This document shows, one piece after another, positions 1-6,688 of a DNA stretch of 9,867 nucleotides; within the stretch, counting starts at the first letter, position 1, and each line of letters begins with the position of its first letter. This DNA is from a bacterium (lineage in GTDB: Bacteria; UBA9089; JASEGY01), in assembly GCA_030019105.1 (NCBI GenBank), contig JASEGY010000001.1, positions 24,620 to 34,486 on the forward strand, given 5' to 3'. The position numbers and the translations under genes are program-made. Below the pieces are notes generated by a model. It was not told where the DNA came from and made no database searches. It saw only the letters and a program-made list of their open reading frames with translations.

Positions 1-55
1 AAGCCTGAACTCCAAAGGATAGCCAACCCCAAAATCTTTTTCTTAAACACTATAT
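1..55. repeat. Dispersed 55-bp repeat, copy A (probably cut by window start)
   Basis: Bases 1-55 align without gaps to 7303-7357, with 46 of 55 positions identical by my count. Six of the nine differences fall in one block, 16-22. The shared blocks include AAGCCT, AACTCCAA, CCAACCCC and ATCTTTTTCTTAA. In copy B the repeat is preceded by an inverted partner arm, so the left part of this copy probably lies before base 1. No ORF crosses it. It could be a short non-autonomous mobile element or a REP-like intergenic repeat; two copies cannot decide which. Confidence 0.7.
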
Positions 56-126
56 AACAAGTATACCAAATTCTCCACCAGAAGTCAAAGAGAAAATTTG
101 GTTATCTAAGAGTTAGGAGATTTTCC

Positions 127-156
127 TTGACAGATATGGGGAGTATATAGTAAAAT
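127..156 (+). promoter_or_regulatory. Sigma70-type promoter of tRNA-Pro
   Basis: A perfect -35 box TTGACA (127-132) is followed after 18 bp by TAAAAT (151-156), which matches the TATAAT consensus at five of six positions. The expected transcription start is about 7-8 bases downstream, near 163, just ahead of the mature tRNA 5' end at 171. This is the strongest promoter-like sequence in the window and fits a tRNA that is transcribed on its own. Confidence 0.7.
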
Positions 157-170
157 ATATCCGTTATTTT

Positions 171-247
171 CGGGGCGTGGCGCAGCCTGGTAGCGCGCCT
201 GCTTTGGGAGCAGGAGGTCGCTGGTTCGAATCCAGTCGCCCCGACCA
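171..247 (+). tRNA. tRNA-Pro (anticodon TGG), CCA encoded
   Basis: This is a 77-nt tRNA that folds completely. The acceptor stem CGGGGCG (171-177) pairs with CGCCCCG (237-243), followed by discriminator A244 and a genomically encoded CCA (245-247). The anticodon stem CCTGC (198-202) pairs with GCAGG (210-214) around the loop TTTGGGA, placing anticodon TGG at 205-207, which reads proline CCN codons. The T arm contains GGTTCGAATCC. The gene has its own promoter upstream and a terminator-like hairpin downstream. Confidence 0.97.
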
Positions 248-268
248 TTACTATTTTAAGCAGGCCAG

Positions 269-301
269 GGGGCAGGCATTGCGTCTGCCCCATTATTATA
301 T
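269..301 (+). terminator. Rho-independent terminator-like hairpin after tRNA-Pro
   Basis: GGGGCAGGC (269-277) pairs with GTCTGCCCC (283-291), giving a 9-bp GC-rich stem with one G-T wobble and a 5-nt loop. It is followed by ATTATTATAT (292-301). The tail is T-rich but not a clean T run, so termination may be partial. It begins 22 nt after the tRNA CCA, where tRNA transcription would be expected to end, and it separates the tRNA unit from clpB. Confidence 0.65.
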
Positions 302-364
302 CAGGCGTAAGCGTTCAGATTCAGCCCGCAAGCTTTGGTGCTGTCCTGGATTAACTCTAACCCC

Positions 365-391
365 AAAGGACATAAAGGACACGAAGGACAC
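365..391 (+). repeat. 9-bp tandem repeat, three units, upstream of clpB
   Basis: Three adjacent 9-mers, AAAGGACAT, AAAGGACAC and GAAGGACAC, are followed by a partial fourth, AAAGATT. They lie in the 217-bp gap between tRNA-Pro and clpB. The rest of that gap holds the terminator-like hairpin and the clpB ribosome binding site. I found no convincing -35/-10 pair for clpB in it. The purine-rich units could be a repeat remnant without function. Confidence 0.55.
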
Positions 392-464
392 AAAGATTTG
401 GCAAGATATGGACTGCTCTGGTGAAGAAAGTAAAGTAATGAGGTAATAGTGAAGGAGGTAATAA

Positions 465-3041
465 ATGAGATTCGATCGATTTACCTTGAAGGCCCAGGAG
501 GCGGTGGCTGAGGCCCAGCAAAAGGCAGAAGGCCTGACGCATCAGCAGGTTGAGACTATTCACCTGCTTTCATCCTTGCTTTCTCAAAAAGAGGGGATCA
601 TCATACCCATTCTCCAGAAACTTGGGGTCAACCCCGCGACTATCCAGACAGAAACAGAAGCGGAATTAGCCAGGATACCCAGGGTTTATGGGGGAACCGC
701 AGGTCAACTCTATCTTGCCCCTAACCTGGCTAAGGCCTTCCAGACCGCCCAGGAGGAAGCCAATCGACTCAAAGACGAGTATGTAAGTACGGAACATCTC
801 TTAATTGCACTCTCAGAGGATAAAGAAGGGTCCGCCGGGAGGGTCCTGTGGGAATCAGGGGTAAATAAAGATAACATTCTAAAGGCATTAGTGGATGTTC
901 GTGGCACCCGGCGAGTGACGGATCAAACCCCTGAGGACAAGTATCAGGCCCTGAAACGATTTGCCCGTGATTTGACTGACCTGGCCAGGGCCGGGAAGCT
1001 TGACCCGGTTATTGGTCGAGACGAGGAGATAAGAAGGGTTATCCAGGTACTTTCCCGAAGGACGAAAAATAATCCTGTTCTTATTGGTGAGCCTGGCGTG
1101 GGAAAAACGGCCATTGGTGAGGGGCTAGCTAAGAGGATTGCCTCCGGGGATGTGCCTGACGGATTAAAAGAAAAACGTGTGCTGGCCTTAGACATTGGGG
1201 CCTTAGTGGCCGGGGCTAAATATCGGGGCGAGTTTGAGGATAGGCTGAAGGCTGTTCTGGCTGAGATAGAACAGGCCGCCGGCCGGATTGTTCTTTTTAT
1301 TGACGAACTTCATACCCTGGTAGGGGCCGGTGCAGCCGAGGGAGCAATGGATGCTTCCAATATGTTAAAACCGGCTCTGGCACGGGGTGAGCTTCGCTGT
1401 ATTGGCGCCACCACCGTGGATGAATACCGGAAGTATATTGAAAAGGATGCGGCCTTAGAACGAAGGTTCCAGCCAATCTTCCTTGGTGAACCTTCGGTAG
1501 AAGATACCATCTCTATCCTGAGGGGGCTTAAAGAACGCTACGAAGTCTACCACGGGGTTAAGATCAAGGATGCGGCCTTAGTCAGTGCGGCCGTGCTTTC
1601 GCATAGGTATATATCTGACCGGTTTTTGCCGGATAAGGCCATAGACCTGATCGATGAGGCTGCTTCTCGTTTACGAATTGAGATAGACTCACGGCCGGAA
1701 GAGATAGACGAAATTCACCGTAAGATCATGCAGCGTCAGATTGAGCGGGAAGCCCTGAGAAAAGAAAAGGACGAGGCATCAAAAGAAAGATTGGCCAGGA
1801 TCGAGCGTGAGCTGGCCGACCTCAATGAGGCTCAGGCAGGTTTGAGCTCCCACTGGCAAAACGAACGTAATATCATTACCCGCATCCGACGGATAAAGGA
1901 GCAGATAGACGAAGCCCGGCGGGAGGAAGAATTAGCTGAACAAGCCGGTAATCTGGGGCGGGTGGCTGAACTTAGATACGGGGTCATCACCGGACTCGAA
2001 AAGGAACTGGAAACTGAAAGCAAAAGACTTCAGGAGCTTCAGAAAGAAAAACGGATGCTTAAGGAAGAGGTAGATGAGGAGGACATCGCTGAAGTCGTCT
2101 CCAAATGGACGCGCATTCCGGTAAGCCGGTTATGTGAAGGGGAAATAGAAAAGCTCCTCCGGATGGAAGAAAGATTGAAGCATCGGGTAATTGGACAGAA
2201 TGAAGCCATCTCAGCTATTTCCAATGCTGTCAGACGCTCCCGTTCAGGGCTGTCTGATCCGGACCGGCCGATAGGCTCCTTTATTTTTATGGGACCGACC
2301 GGGGTGGGTAAGACAGAACTTTCCAAGGCATTAGCCGCCTTTCTCTTTGATGATGAAGCGGCTATGGTCAGGATAGATATGTCCGAGTTTATGGAGAGAC
2401 ACTCTGTGGCCAGGCTTATTGGCGCTCCTCCCGGATATGTCGGTTACGAAGAAGGGGGATACCTGACAGAAAAGGTTCGCCGCCGGCCTTATGCAGTTAT
2501 CCTCTTCGATGAGATAGAGAAGGCACATCCGGAGGTATTTAATCTTCTTCTCCAAATACTCGACGATGGTCGTCTGACCGATGGTCACGGCCGGACCGTA
2601 AATTTTAAAAACACAGTGATTATTATGACCTCTAATATTGGCAGCCATTTTATTCAGGAAATGTCCCATGATACGGAAGGGATGAGGAGAAGGGTCTTTG
2701 AGGCCCTGCGGGCTCAATTTAGACCGGAATTTTTGAATCGGATTGACGAGACAATTATCTTTAATTCTTTAGATCGAGCACACATCAAGGATATTGTTGA
2801 AATACAGTTGCGTGATCTTAAGCAGAGACTTTCAGAACGTAAGATAGAGCTTGTCCTTACTGATGAAGCTGAAGAATTACTGGCTGAAAGGGGATATGAC
2901 CCTACCTTTGGGGCCAGGCCATTGAAACGAACCATCCAGAAATTAATCCAGGATCCATTAGCGCTAAAGATATTAGCAGGAGAATTCAAAGAGGGGGATC
3001 AGGTTGAGGTAGATGTAGCGGCAGGGGAAATTATTTTTTAG
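465..3041 (+). CDS. clpB: ATP-dependent protein disaggregase ClpB
   Basis: Cytosolic Hsp100 hexamer that, with DnaK/DnaJ/GrpE, threads aggregated proteins through its pore. The 858 aa match the usual family length. Order of parts: Clp N-domain (about 1-145); AAA+ module 1 with Walker A GEPGVGKT (208-215), pore tyrosine Y253 and Walker B D280/E281; a long charged coiled-coil M-domain (about 410-530) that separates ClpB from ClpA, ClpC and ClpX; AAA+ module 2 with Walker A GPTGVGKT (610-617), pore tyrosine Y658 and Walker B D682/E683; and the C-terminal small domain with [13 protein letters not shown]. The key catalytic residues I checked are intact. The ATG follows GAAGGAGGT (451-459) with 5-nt spacing. 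No CIRCE or sigma32 site is evident upstream. A ClpP-binding loop is not expected for this family. Confidence 0.98.
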   Translation: MRFDRFTLKAQEAVAEAQQKAEGLTHQQVETIHLLSSLLSQKEGIIIPILQKLGVNPATIQTETEAELARIPRVYGGTAGQLYLAPNLAKAFQTAQEEANRLKDEYVSTEHLLIALSEDKEGSAGRVLWESGVNKDNILKALVDVRGTRRVTDQTPEDKYQALKRFARDLTDLARAGKLDPVIGRDEEIRRVIQVLSRRTKNNPVLIGEPGVGKTAIGEGLAKRIASGDVPDGLKEKRVLALDIGALVAGAKYRGEFEDRLKAVLAEIEQAAGRIVLFIDELHTLVGAGAAEGAMDASNMLKPALARGELRCIGATTVDEYRKYIEKDAALERRFQPIFLGEPSVEDTISILRGLKERYEVYHGVKIKDAALVSAAVLSHRYISDRFLPDKAIDLIDEAASRLRIEIDSRPEEIDEIHRKIMQRQIEREALRKEKDEASKERLARIERELADLNEAQAGLSSHWQNERNIITRIRRIKEQIDEARREEELAEQAGNLGRVAELRYGVITGLEKELETESKRLQELQKEKRMLKEEVDEEDIAEVVSKWTRIPVSRLCEGEIEKLLRMEERLKHRVIGQNEAISAISNAVRRSRSGLSDPDRPIGSFIFMGPTGVGKTELSKALAAFLFDDEAAMVRIDMSEFMERHSVARLIGAPPGYVGYEEGGYLTEKVRRRPYAVILFDEIEKAHPEVFNLLLQILDDGRLTDGHGRTVNFKNTVIIMTSNIGSHFIQEMSHDTEGMRRRVFEALRAQFRPEFLNRIDETIIFNSLDRAHIKDIVEIQLRDLKQRLSERKIELVLTDEAEELLAERGYDPTFGARPLKRTIQKLIQDPLALKILAGEFKEGDQVEVDVAAGEIIF

Positions 3042-3069
3042 TTGCATTATTCCAAATTTATGATACAAT
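3042..3069 (+). promoter_or_regulatory. Extended -10 promoter of hicAB, with a possible operator
   Basis: TTGCAT (3042-3047) and TACAAT (3064-3069) are 16 bp apart, and TG at 3061-3062 gives an extended -10 element. A start near 3076 leaves a short leader before hicA at 3095. TGCATTAT occurs twice (3043-3050 and 3081-3088), the second inside the perfect palindrome GCATTATGC (3082-3090). These flank the promoter core and could be antitoxin binding sites, which would fit HicB-type autoregulation, but that is inference. Confidence 0.5.
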
Positions 3070-3094
3070 ATCTTCTAACCTGCATTATGCTGTT

Positions 3095-3349
3095 ATGAAT
3101 AAGCGTCACAGGAGAACGATCAATGCGATTTTTGCCCAGCCTATATCGGGTAATATCAAATGGCGAGACGTCGAAGCGCTGTTTAATGCTTTGGAGGCTG
3201 TTATCAATGAACGAGAAGGTTCAAGAGTAGCTGTCTTGCTTAATGATCGAGTCGCCGTGTTTCATCGCCCGCATCCGAGTCCAAATATGGACAAGGGCGC
3301 GGTGAAAGACCTGCGGAGGTTTTTAGAAAGAGCAGGAGTTGCGCCATGA
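3095..3349 (+). CDS. hicA: HicA-family toxin (putative mRNA interferase)
   Basis: Small basic 84-aa protein read as a HicA-family toxin, a dsRBD-fold RNase that cleaves mRNA when freed from its antitoxin. The N-terminal part RRTINAIFAQPISGNIKWRD, the middle EGSRVAVLLN (41-50) and FHRPHP (56-61) match a recognisable HicA subfamily. The usual GSH catalytic-histidine motif reads GSR (42-44), so either H57/H60 act instead or the catalytic site differs; activity is inferred. The ATG lacks a clear Shine-Dalgarno site and sits 19 nt from the predicted transcription start. Its last 4 bases overlap the antitoxin start (ATGA), which suggests coupled translation. The pair is a cassette between clpB and yggS. 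Confidence 0.82.
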   Translation: MNKRHRRTINAIFAQPISGNIKWRDVEALFNALEAVINEREGSRVAVLLNDRVAVFHRPHPSPNMDKGAVKDLRRFLERAGVAP

Positions 3350-3675
3350 TTGAATACAAAGGTTATATTGGTGTTGTCGAATTCGATCCCGAGATCGACT
3401 TATTTCATGGAACAGTGATCAATACAAACGATGTGATCACATTTTACGGATCGTCGGTAGTGGAACTTCGGGAAGAGATGCGGAAATCAGTTGAGGATTA
3501 CCTTGAGTTTTGCCGAGAACAAGGGAGGGAGCCGGAGAAGCCCTTCTCAGGCAAGCTATCCATTCAAACAAGTCCCGAACTGCACCGACGTGTCGCCCTG
3601 GAGGCTGCTCATCGTCATGTAAACATAAATGCCTACATACAGGAGGTATTAGAAAAGTCGATGATGGCAGGGTAG
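3346..3675 (+). CDS. hicB: HicB-family antitoxin with C-terminal ribbon-helix-helix
   Basis: 109-aa antitoxin partner of the upstream HicA. Residues 1-62 form the partly degraded RNase H-like HicB domain (VEFDPEIDLFHGTVI, then the FYGSSVVELREEMRKSVEDYLE helix). Residues 68-106 read as a ribbon-helix-helix DNA-binding segment: strand GKLSIQTS, then helices around PELHRRVALEAAHR and NINAYIQEVLEK. Such proteins bind HicA and repress their own promoter. AGGAG (3334-3338) lies 7 nt before the ATG, inside hicA, so the antitoxin has a better ribosome site than the toxin. The stop is in the same frame as yggS, which begins 6 nt later. Confidence 0.85.
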   Translation: MIEYKGYIGVVEFDPEIDLFHGTVINTNDVITFYGSSVVELREEMRKSVEDYLEFCREQGREPEKPFSGKLSIQTSPELHRRVALEAAHRHVNINAYIQEVLEKSMMAG

Positions 3676-3681
3676 AAGAAA

Positions 3682-4365
3682 TTGTCCCCATTAAGGAAAC
3701 GATTGGCAGAAGTCAAAGACCGTATTTTCAGGGCAGCCGAAAGAAGTGGACGCGATCCGGCCCAGGTCAAGTTAGTCGCTGTCACGAAGCAGGTTGGCAT
3801 AGATAAGATTCGAGAGGCTATTTCAGCGGGGGCGACTATCATTGGCGAAAGTCGTGTTCAGGAGGCGAGCAGAAAGTACGATCAAATTGGTTCGGCCGGT
3901 GTAACCTGGCATTTAGTCGGCCACTTGCAGACTAACAAGGTTAAACCTGCCCTGGAAATATTTGATTTCATCCATTCAGTGGACCGGCTTTCTTTGGCAC
4001 TTGAGATTGATCGCCGGGCGAGGCAGATGGGCAAGGTGGTTCCTGCCCTTGTTCAGGTAAAGGTAGCGGCTGAGAAGAGTAAATTTGGTATACCGGGAGA
4101 TCAACTTTCCTCCCTTCTCTCAGAGATAGATGCCCTGGAAGGTCTTCAGATCGAGGGCCTGATGACTATTGTCCCCCTGACAACTGATCCCGAAGAGACA
4201 CGACCTTACTTCAGACGACTTCGAGAATTAGCGGAAGAGATTAAGCAGCAGAGATGGAAGTCAATCAAGATGAGGTATCTTTCGATGGGGATGAGCAATG
4301 ATTTTGAGGTGGCCATTGAAGAGGGGGCTAATATGGTTCGAATCGGGTCGGCTATCTTTAGTTGA
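3682..4365 (+). CDS. yggS: YggS/YBL036C-family PLP-binding homeostasis protein
   Basis: 227-aa single-domain TIM-barrel protein that binds pyridoxal 5'-phosphate and buffers its level; it has no known catalytic activity. The PLP lysine is K36 in AVTK. Other family blocks are GESRVQE (where GEN is more usual), HLVGHLQTNK, IHSVDR, GLMTIVPLTTD and the C-terminal phosphate-binding region LSMGMSNDFEVAIEEGANMVRIGSAIF. The start is TTG at 3682: the hicB stop lies in the same frame two codons upstream, so no earlier start is possible, and later starts would remove the first family helix. Only a weak purine tract precedes it, so translation probably depends on ribosomes leaving hicB. It is followed by proC after 42 nt. 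Confidence 0.93.
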   Translation: MSPLRKRLAEVKDRIFRAAERSGRDPAQVKLVAVTKQVGIDKIREAISAGATIIGESRVQEASRKYDQIGSAGVTWHLVGHLQTNKVKPALEIFDFIHSVDRLSLALEIDRRARQMGKVVPALVQVKVAAEKSKFGIPGDQLSSLLSEIDALEGLQIEGLMTIVPLTTDPEETRPYFRRLRELAEEIKQQRWKSIKMRYLSMGMSNDFEVAIEEGANMVRIGSAIFS

Positions 4366-4407
4366 ATGCGGAATGCGGATTTCGGATGATGAGGAAGGTG
4401 GATACCA

Positions 4408-5220
4408 ATGATTGATAAGACACTGGGGTTTATTGGGGTCGGCAATATGGGGCAGGCCTTGATCAAGGGGCTTTTGAAGGCTGGAATGATTGAGCCCCAA
4501 AGGATTGTAGCCACTGACCTTGACAAGACCAAACTATCTATCTTAGAGGATGAGACAGGCATCAGGACAACAGATCAGGATAAGCACGTGGTGGTGGAGC
4601 TATCGGAGGCGATTCTTCTTTGTGTCAAGCCGCCGGCTATCATTTCTCTTCTGGAACAGATAGCCCCAGTCATTACTTCTGATAAGACTATTATCTCCAT
4701 TGCGGCCGGAATTGGGACGCAACAGATTGAAGAGACCGTAGGAGAGGGTATCCCTGTTATCCGGGTAATGCCCAATACCCCGGCCATGGTTGGGGCCGGA
4801 ATTTCAGCTATTTCCAAAGGAAAGTATGCCGGGCCAGGAGAAGAAAAACTGGCTATTGAGATATTTGGTGCGGTCGGTGAAGTAATTACGGTTGACGAGG
4901 GATTGATGGATGTTATTACCGGACTTTCCGGTAGTGGTCCGGCCTACATTTTTACCGTGATTGAAGCCTTGTCTGATGCCGGGGTAGCAGGGGGACTTTC
5001 CAGGGAGACGGCCTTAAAAGCTGCTGTCTGGACAGTTTTTGGAGCAGCCAAAATGGTTCTGGAGACGGGACAACATCCGGCCATTCTTAGAGAAATGGTT
5101 ACTTCTCCGGCAGGAACAACTATCGCTGGACTGAAGGCTTTAGAAGATAGAGGGATAAGGGCTATGTTTATGGAGGCCGTCAAGGAGGCAGCCAGGCGGG
5201 CTGAGGAACTGAGAAAATAG
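4408..5220 (+). CDS. proC: Pyrroline-5-carboxylate reductase
   Basis: Catalyses NAD(P)H-dependent reduction of 1-pyrroline-5-carboxylate to L-proline, the last step of proline synthesis, in the cytosol. The 270 aa match the family length. The N-terminal Rossmann fold has FIGVGNMG (8-15). MPNTPA (121-126) follows, then the C-terminal helical dimerisation and substrate domain with GLSGSGPAY (172-180) and VTSPAGTTIAGL (231-242), the P5CR signature. The ATG is preceded by the purine-rich AGGAAGGTGG. The 42-nt gap from yggS contains the tandem GAATGCG (4364-4377). The yggS-proC order is conserved in many bacteria. Confidence 0.97.
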   Translation: MIDKTLGFIGVGNMGQALIKGLLKAGMIEPQRIVATDLDKTKLSILEDETGIRTTDQDKHVVVELSEAILLCVKPPAIISLLEQIAPVITSDKTIISIAAGIGTQQIEETVGEGIPVIRVMPNTPAMVGAGISAISKGKYAGPGEEKLAIEIFGAVGEVITVDEGLMDVITGLSGSGPAYIFTVIEALSDAGVAGGLSRETALKAAVWTVFGAAKMVLETGQHPAILREMVTSPAGTTIAGLKALEDRGIRAMFMEAVKEAARRAEELRK

Positions 5221-5233
5221 GACGCAAAGGAAT

Positions 5234-5265
5234 AATTATCAATTAATAATTATTAATTGATAATT
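5234..5265. repeat. Perfect 32-bp AT-rich palindrome between proC and yggT
   Basis: Bases 5234-5265 equal their own reverse complement at every position, centred between 5249 and 5250. The sequence is all A/T except C5240 and G5259. It could extrude as a cruciform or fold as an RNA hairpin. There is no GC-rich stem and no T tail, so it is not a standard terminator. It separates AAAGGA (5226-5231) from the yggT ATG. Confidence 0.9.
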
Positions 5266-5277
5266 GATAATTGATAA
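5257..5277 (+). repeat. TTGATAA tandem repeat, three exact units
   Basis: Three exact TTGATAA heptamers run from 5257 to 5277 and end one base before the yggT ATG. The first overlaps the right arm of the palindrome, whose left arm carries the inverse TTATCAA. Together they look like a simple-repeat expansion or the remains of a small palindromic element. Confidence 0.9.
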
Positions 5278-5278
5278 G

Positions 5279-5578
5279 ATGTTTATTTTAGGGCAATTAT
5301 TGTCTTCATTAGCCGGCCTTCTGGATGTAATTTGCACGGTATTTTACTTTTTATTCATTGCCAGGATATTTCTCTCCTGGGTCAACCCTGATCCCTACAA
5401 CCCGATCGTTGAATTCATCTACAAGGTTACTGAACCTATCCTGGGCCCGATCAGACGAATTATCCCGCTTCAGGTGGGGATGATTGATCTGTCTCCCATT
5501 ATTGCCTTTATTGCCCTGGATTTCTTGCGTCGATTCATTGTTGGCTCATTGTATCATTTGGCCACACGATTTATGTGA
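5279..5578 (+). CDS. yggT: YggT-family membrane protein
   Basis: 99-aa inner-membrane protein with one YGGT repeat. A first hydrophobic segment covers about residues 8-31, then the family motif RIFLSWVNPDPYNP, a loop ending TEPILGPIRRIIP, and a second hydrophobic segment in the C-terminal third (LSPIIAFIALDFLRRF). The family's biochemical role is not firmly established; homologues sit near division or yggS-type genes and in some organisms affect osmotic tolerance or chloroplast/cell division. I choose ATG 5279. An in-frame TTG at 5264 would add five residues but lies inside the TTGATAA repeat. Neither start has a normal Shine-Dalgarno site. Confidence 0.9.
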   Translation: MFILGQLLSSLAGLLDVICTVFYFLFIARIFLSWVNPDPYNPIVEFIYKVTEPILGPIRRIIPLQVGMIDLSPIIAFIALDFLRRFIVGSLYHLATRFM

Positions 5579-5591
5579 TGGGAAGACAGAG

Positions 5592-5885
5592 ATGTCCGAT
5601 TTTGGAATAACACCTTCCCCAGAAGGAGTACGATTCAAGATCAAGGTCATCCCTAAATCATCGGTCAACAAGATTATTGGTCCTGAGGAAGGGATGCTCA
5701 AGGTAAAGGTAACACCCCCGCCGGCTGATGGGGCGGCCAATGAGGCCGTAATCAAGCTACTGGCCAAAAGCTTGGGAATAAGCAAATCTTCAGTTGTGAT
5801 CGTTTCCGGTCACCGCAGCCGGATTAAGGAGATTCAGATTAGGGGAATAAGCGAGGGAGAATTAGAGGAAAAATTGGGGAGATAA
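5592..5885 (+). CDS. yggU: YggU / UPF0235 (DUF167) family protein
   Basis: 97-aa soluble protein of the DUF167 family, of unknown molecular function. Diagnostic blocks are FKIKVIPKSS (15-24), LKVKVTPPPADGAANEAVIKLLAKSLG (from residue 36), and GHRSRIKEIQIRG (73-85). The length matches the E. coli homologue (about 96 aa). The start is 13 nt after the yggT stop, behind a modest GGGAAGA. A longer reading from 5484 would overlap yggT out of frame and is not needed. yggT-yggU adjacency is common. Confidence 0.92.
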   Translation: MSDFGITPSPEGVRFKIKVIPKSSVNKIIGPEEGMLKVKVTPPPADGAANEAVIKLLAKSLGISKSSVVIVSGHRSRIKEIQIRGISEGELEEKLGR

Positions 5886-5946
5886 CAGGTTGAACGATGA
5901 GCAATGAGATGGTAGAGTGGTTTAGCTTGAAGGGAGTTGAGACAAA

Positions 5947-6687
5947 ATGGCTGATATAGCTGATAGAATTGATAGACTAAAAGAAGAAACGTGGGAAATA
6001 TTAGAGAGAATAGCGCGCAGACAAGAAGAGACTGATGAGAGAATAGCGCGCAGACAAGAGAAGATTGATGAAGAGTTAGACAAACTTGCCAGAAGCCAGG
6101 AGAAAACTGATGAGGAATTGAGGGTGCTGAATAAGGCGACGAATGAGGAATTGAGTAAGTTGAGTAAGGATGTAAGCAGGCTGATAAAAAGTGAGGAAAT
6201 CCTTTGCAAGCAATTAGGGAGACATATTAATAGTTGGGGGCTGTTTGTCGAAGGCATGGTGGCGCCTTCTATCCCTGAAATATTTAAACCTCTTGGGGTA
6301 GATGTGGTTGCGCTTTACCAACGCGCCCTGAGACGAAAAAATGGTGACGAGATGGAAATAGATGTCCTTTGTCCTGGGAAAAGAGAGGATGGCCGGGAAA
6401 TAGTTATTGTTACTGAGGTCAAAAGCACTTTTGAGGTAAATGATGTCAATTATTTTATAGAAAGGCTTAAGGAATTCAGGGAATTCTTTGATGAGTTCAG
6501 GGATAAAGATGTAATAGGAGTTGCGGCTGGGGTAACCTTTCGGCCAGAGGCAAGGAAATATGCTCAAAGGAAGGGCTTTTATGTCCTGGTGCCTTCTGGT
6601 GAAGTAATGAAGCTCTGGAATAGGCCTGACTTTAAACCCAAAGTATGGAACGGCCCCGAATCAGATGAGATTAATCAGGAGGGATAA
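5947..6687 (+). CDS. Coiled-coil protein with PD-(D/E)XK nuclease-like domain (DUF3782-like)
   Basis: 246 aa in two parts. Residues 1-85 are a highly charged coiled coil with 11-residue periodicity (RIARRQEETDE at 21-31, RIARRQEKIDE at 32-42, then ELDKL..TDE, ELRVL..TNE). Residues 95-225 resemble the restriction-endonuclease-like fold: E102 in GLFVEGMVAP, D139 in EMEIDVL, and E157-V-K159 in VIVTEVKS, the expected E/D/ExK metal-binding set. Similar proteins in thermophiles and cyanobacteria are annotated DUF3782 or PD-(D/E)XK family; their biological role is unknown to me. GGGAG (5932-5936) precedes the ATG. The last codons carry the ribosome site of the next ORF, whose ATG is 1 nt after this stop, so the two are likely co-transcribed. 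Confidence 0.75.
   Translation: MADIADRIDRLKEETWEILERIARRQEETDERIARRQEKIDEELDKLARSQEKTDEELRVLNKATNEELSKLSKDVSRLIKSEEILCKQLGRHINSWGLFVEGMVAPSIPEIFKPLGVDVVALYQRALRRKNGDEMEIDVLCPGKREDGREIVIVTEVKSTFEVNDVNYFIERLKEFREFFDEFRDKDVIGVAAGVTFRPEARKYAQRKGFYVLVPSGEVMKLWNRPDFKPKVWNGPESDEINQEG
6005..6070 (+). repeat. 33-bp coding tandem repeat in the coiled coil
   Basis: 6005-6037 and 6038-6070 are adjacent 33-bp units whose first 22 bases are identical. They encode the two 11-residue units RIARRQEETDE and RIARRQEKIDE. Identity at the DNA level suggests a recent duplication within the gene, and the number of units may vary between strains. Confidence 0.85.
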
Positions 6688-6688
6688 G

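Noticed and set aside
65..102. Hairpin ACCAAATT/AATTTGGT upstream of tRNA-Pro
   Set aside because: The stem is AT-rich with a bulge and a 14-nt loop, and no T tract follows; it is not a convincing terminator or riboswitch.
288..297. CCCCATTAT resembling a sigma32 -10 box for clpB
   Set aside because: It is the right arm of the tRNA terminator-like hairpin, and no CTTGAA-like -35 lies at the right distance upstream.
177..446. 89-codon + strand ORF across the tRNA
   Set aside because: It translates the tRNA gene and the repeat-bearing leader, and shows no protein family features.
2331..2717. 128-codon minus-strand ORF inside clpB
   Set aside because: It lies wholly antisense to a conserved AAA+ domain and resembles no family; it is a codon-bias shadow.
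5264..5278. TTG 5264 as the yggT start
   Set aside because: It lies in the TTGATAA repeat with no ribosome site; the added residues LIIDK are simply repeat translation. ATG 5279 is preferred.
5484..5591. Upstream extension of the yggU reading frame
   Set aside because: It overlaps yggT out of frame, and family similarity begins only after ATG 5592.
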